Origin: Sphingomonas sp. Leaf208
GTDB lineage: Bacteria; Pseudomonadota; Alphaproteobacteria; Sphingomonadales; Sphingomonadaceae
Direction: 5' to 3'
Length of the DNA: 64,000 nt
Assembly (NCBI RefSeq): GCF_001421415.1
Contig: NZ_LMKH01000002.1
Span: 1 to 64,000 of the forward strand
The position numbers were made by a program, and so were the translations under genes. Positions 63,665 to 64,000 of this stretch are shown here, one piece after another. The notes below the pieces were generated by a model that had not been told where the DNA came from, searched no databases, and was given only the letters and a program-made list of their open reading frames with translations. The first letter of the stretch is position 1, and each line of letters opens with the position of its first letter.

Positions 63665-64000
63665 TTAGATCGGCGCTTCGATTGCGAAGCGAACACCTTC
63701 CGGCAGATATTGGATTTCCGCCTTGCCGCGGATGTGGCGTGACAAGACGCGCTCAATCATTCGCGTACCAAATCCAACACGTGTTGGCATGGCAACGATA
63801 GGTCCATCCTGCTCTGCCCAGGAGAAGGTAAGCCGGCGTTCCGTTGCATTGCCGTTCAGATCCCAGCGTATGCTCACCTGCCCCTCCGGTACCGAGAGCG
63901 CTCCATATTTGATCGCATTGGTCGCCAGCTCGTGCAGCGCCATCGACAACGCAAGTGTCACTTCCGGGGTCAGCCGTATCGTCGGGCCGACAGCGGAAAA
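63665..64000 (-). CDS. HWE/HisKA_2-type sensor histidine kinase, C-terminal part (cut by window end)
   Basis: Only the last 111 or so codons are in the window. TLALSMALHELATNAIKYGALS is the N-box of the ATPase domain as found in HWE and HisKA_2 kinases, common in alphaproteobacteria. GFGTRMIERVLSRHI is the G-box region, and the C terminus VRFAIEAPI is usual. The frame stays open to the window edge, so the gene begins outside. It lies just upstream of the response regulator, which suggests a signalling pair. Confidence 0.8.
   Translation of the reverse strand, partial: FSAVGPTIRLTPEVTLALSMALHELATNAIKYGALSVPEGQVSIRWDLNGNATERRLTFSWAEQDGPIVAMPTRVGFGTRMIERVLSRHIRGKAEIQYLPEGVRFAIEAPI

Noticed and set aside
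1-64000. tRNA, rRNA, CRISPR array, insertion sequence, prophage
   Set aside because: No cloverleaf-like element, regular short repeat-spacer pattern, transposase or phage gene was seen. The dispersed repeat lacks the regular spacing of a CRISPR.

Overview
The window looks like a chromosomal stretch of a sphingomonad (Sphingomonas or a close relative). The evidence is uniformly high GC, several very large TonB-dependent receptors (TBDRs) each next to glycoside hydrolases, the SapC / cupin (JmjC-like) / tryptophan-halogenase-like trio typical of this group, and a PiuC hydroxylase. I see no rRNA, tRNA, CRISPR array, phage or insertion sequence.

Layout. 0.2-2.8 kb: a hypothetical protein, a DUF1622 membrane protein and a DHA2-type efflux pump. 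3.3-18.3 kb: a polysaccharide-utilisation locus. It holds a sialate O-acetylesterase-like enzyme, a cupin-like protein, a GH2 enzyme with a LamG domain, a ROK sugar kinase, a TBDR, a halogenase-like flavoprotein, a ROK repressor and a GH27 alpha-galactosidase. 18.7-27.3 kb: a catabolic cluster (TBDR, acyl-CoA ligase, carboxylesterase, frameshifted MFS carrier, TetR regulator, SDR dehydrogenase). 27.3-32.4 kb: PiuC, a small Glu/Gly-rich protein, and a three-part molybdenum hydroxylase (three-heme cytochrome c with a frameshift, [2Fe-2S] subunit, Mo subunit). 32.5-40.3 kb: GH130, MsrA, an efflux pump overlapping 3-methyladenine glycosylase I, GH74, and a frameshifted HEPN-like gene. 40.4-46.3 kb: a TBDR / YdcF-like / GH92 operon. 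46.9-58.3 kb: a LacI-controlled locus (sugar MFS carrier plus LacI, divergent from GH3, then TBDR, SapC, cupin and halogenase). 58.6-64 kb: a DUF885 peptidase with a remnant of a paralog, a nucleoside deaminase, a PLP enzyme, a small HhH protein, a frameshifted response regulator and a truncated HWE-type histidine kinase.

How it works together (inference). TBDRs import oligosaccharides across the outer membrane. Secreted or periplasmic GH2, GH3, GH27, GH74, GH92 and an esterase trim side chains and acetyl groups. MFS carriers move the products inward, and ROK kinase and GH130 handle them in the cytoplasm. Local LacI and ROK regulators control the loci. The set of activities points to acetylated, galactosylated mannan- or xyloglucan-type plant glycans.

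Most notable: a perfect 12-bp palindrome before both GH3 and its TBDR, the likely LacI operator; a two-part intergenic repeat present at least nine times, always in the same orientation, sometimes supplying a gene's stop codon; decayed pieces of DUF885 peptidase genes at two places; four otherwise normal genes each broken by one single-base frameshift; and the TBDR-SapC-cupin-halogenase cassette, whose chemistry is unknown to me.
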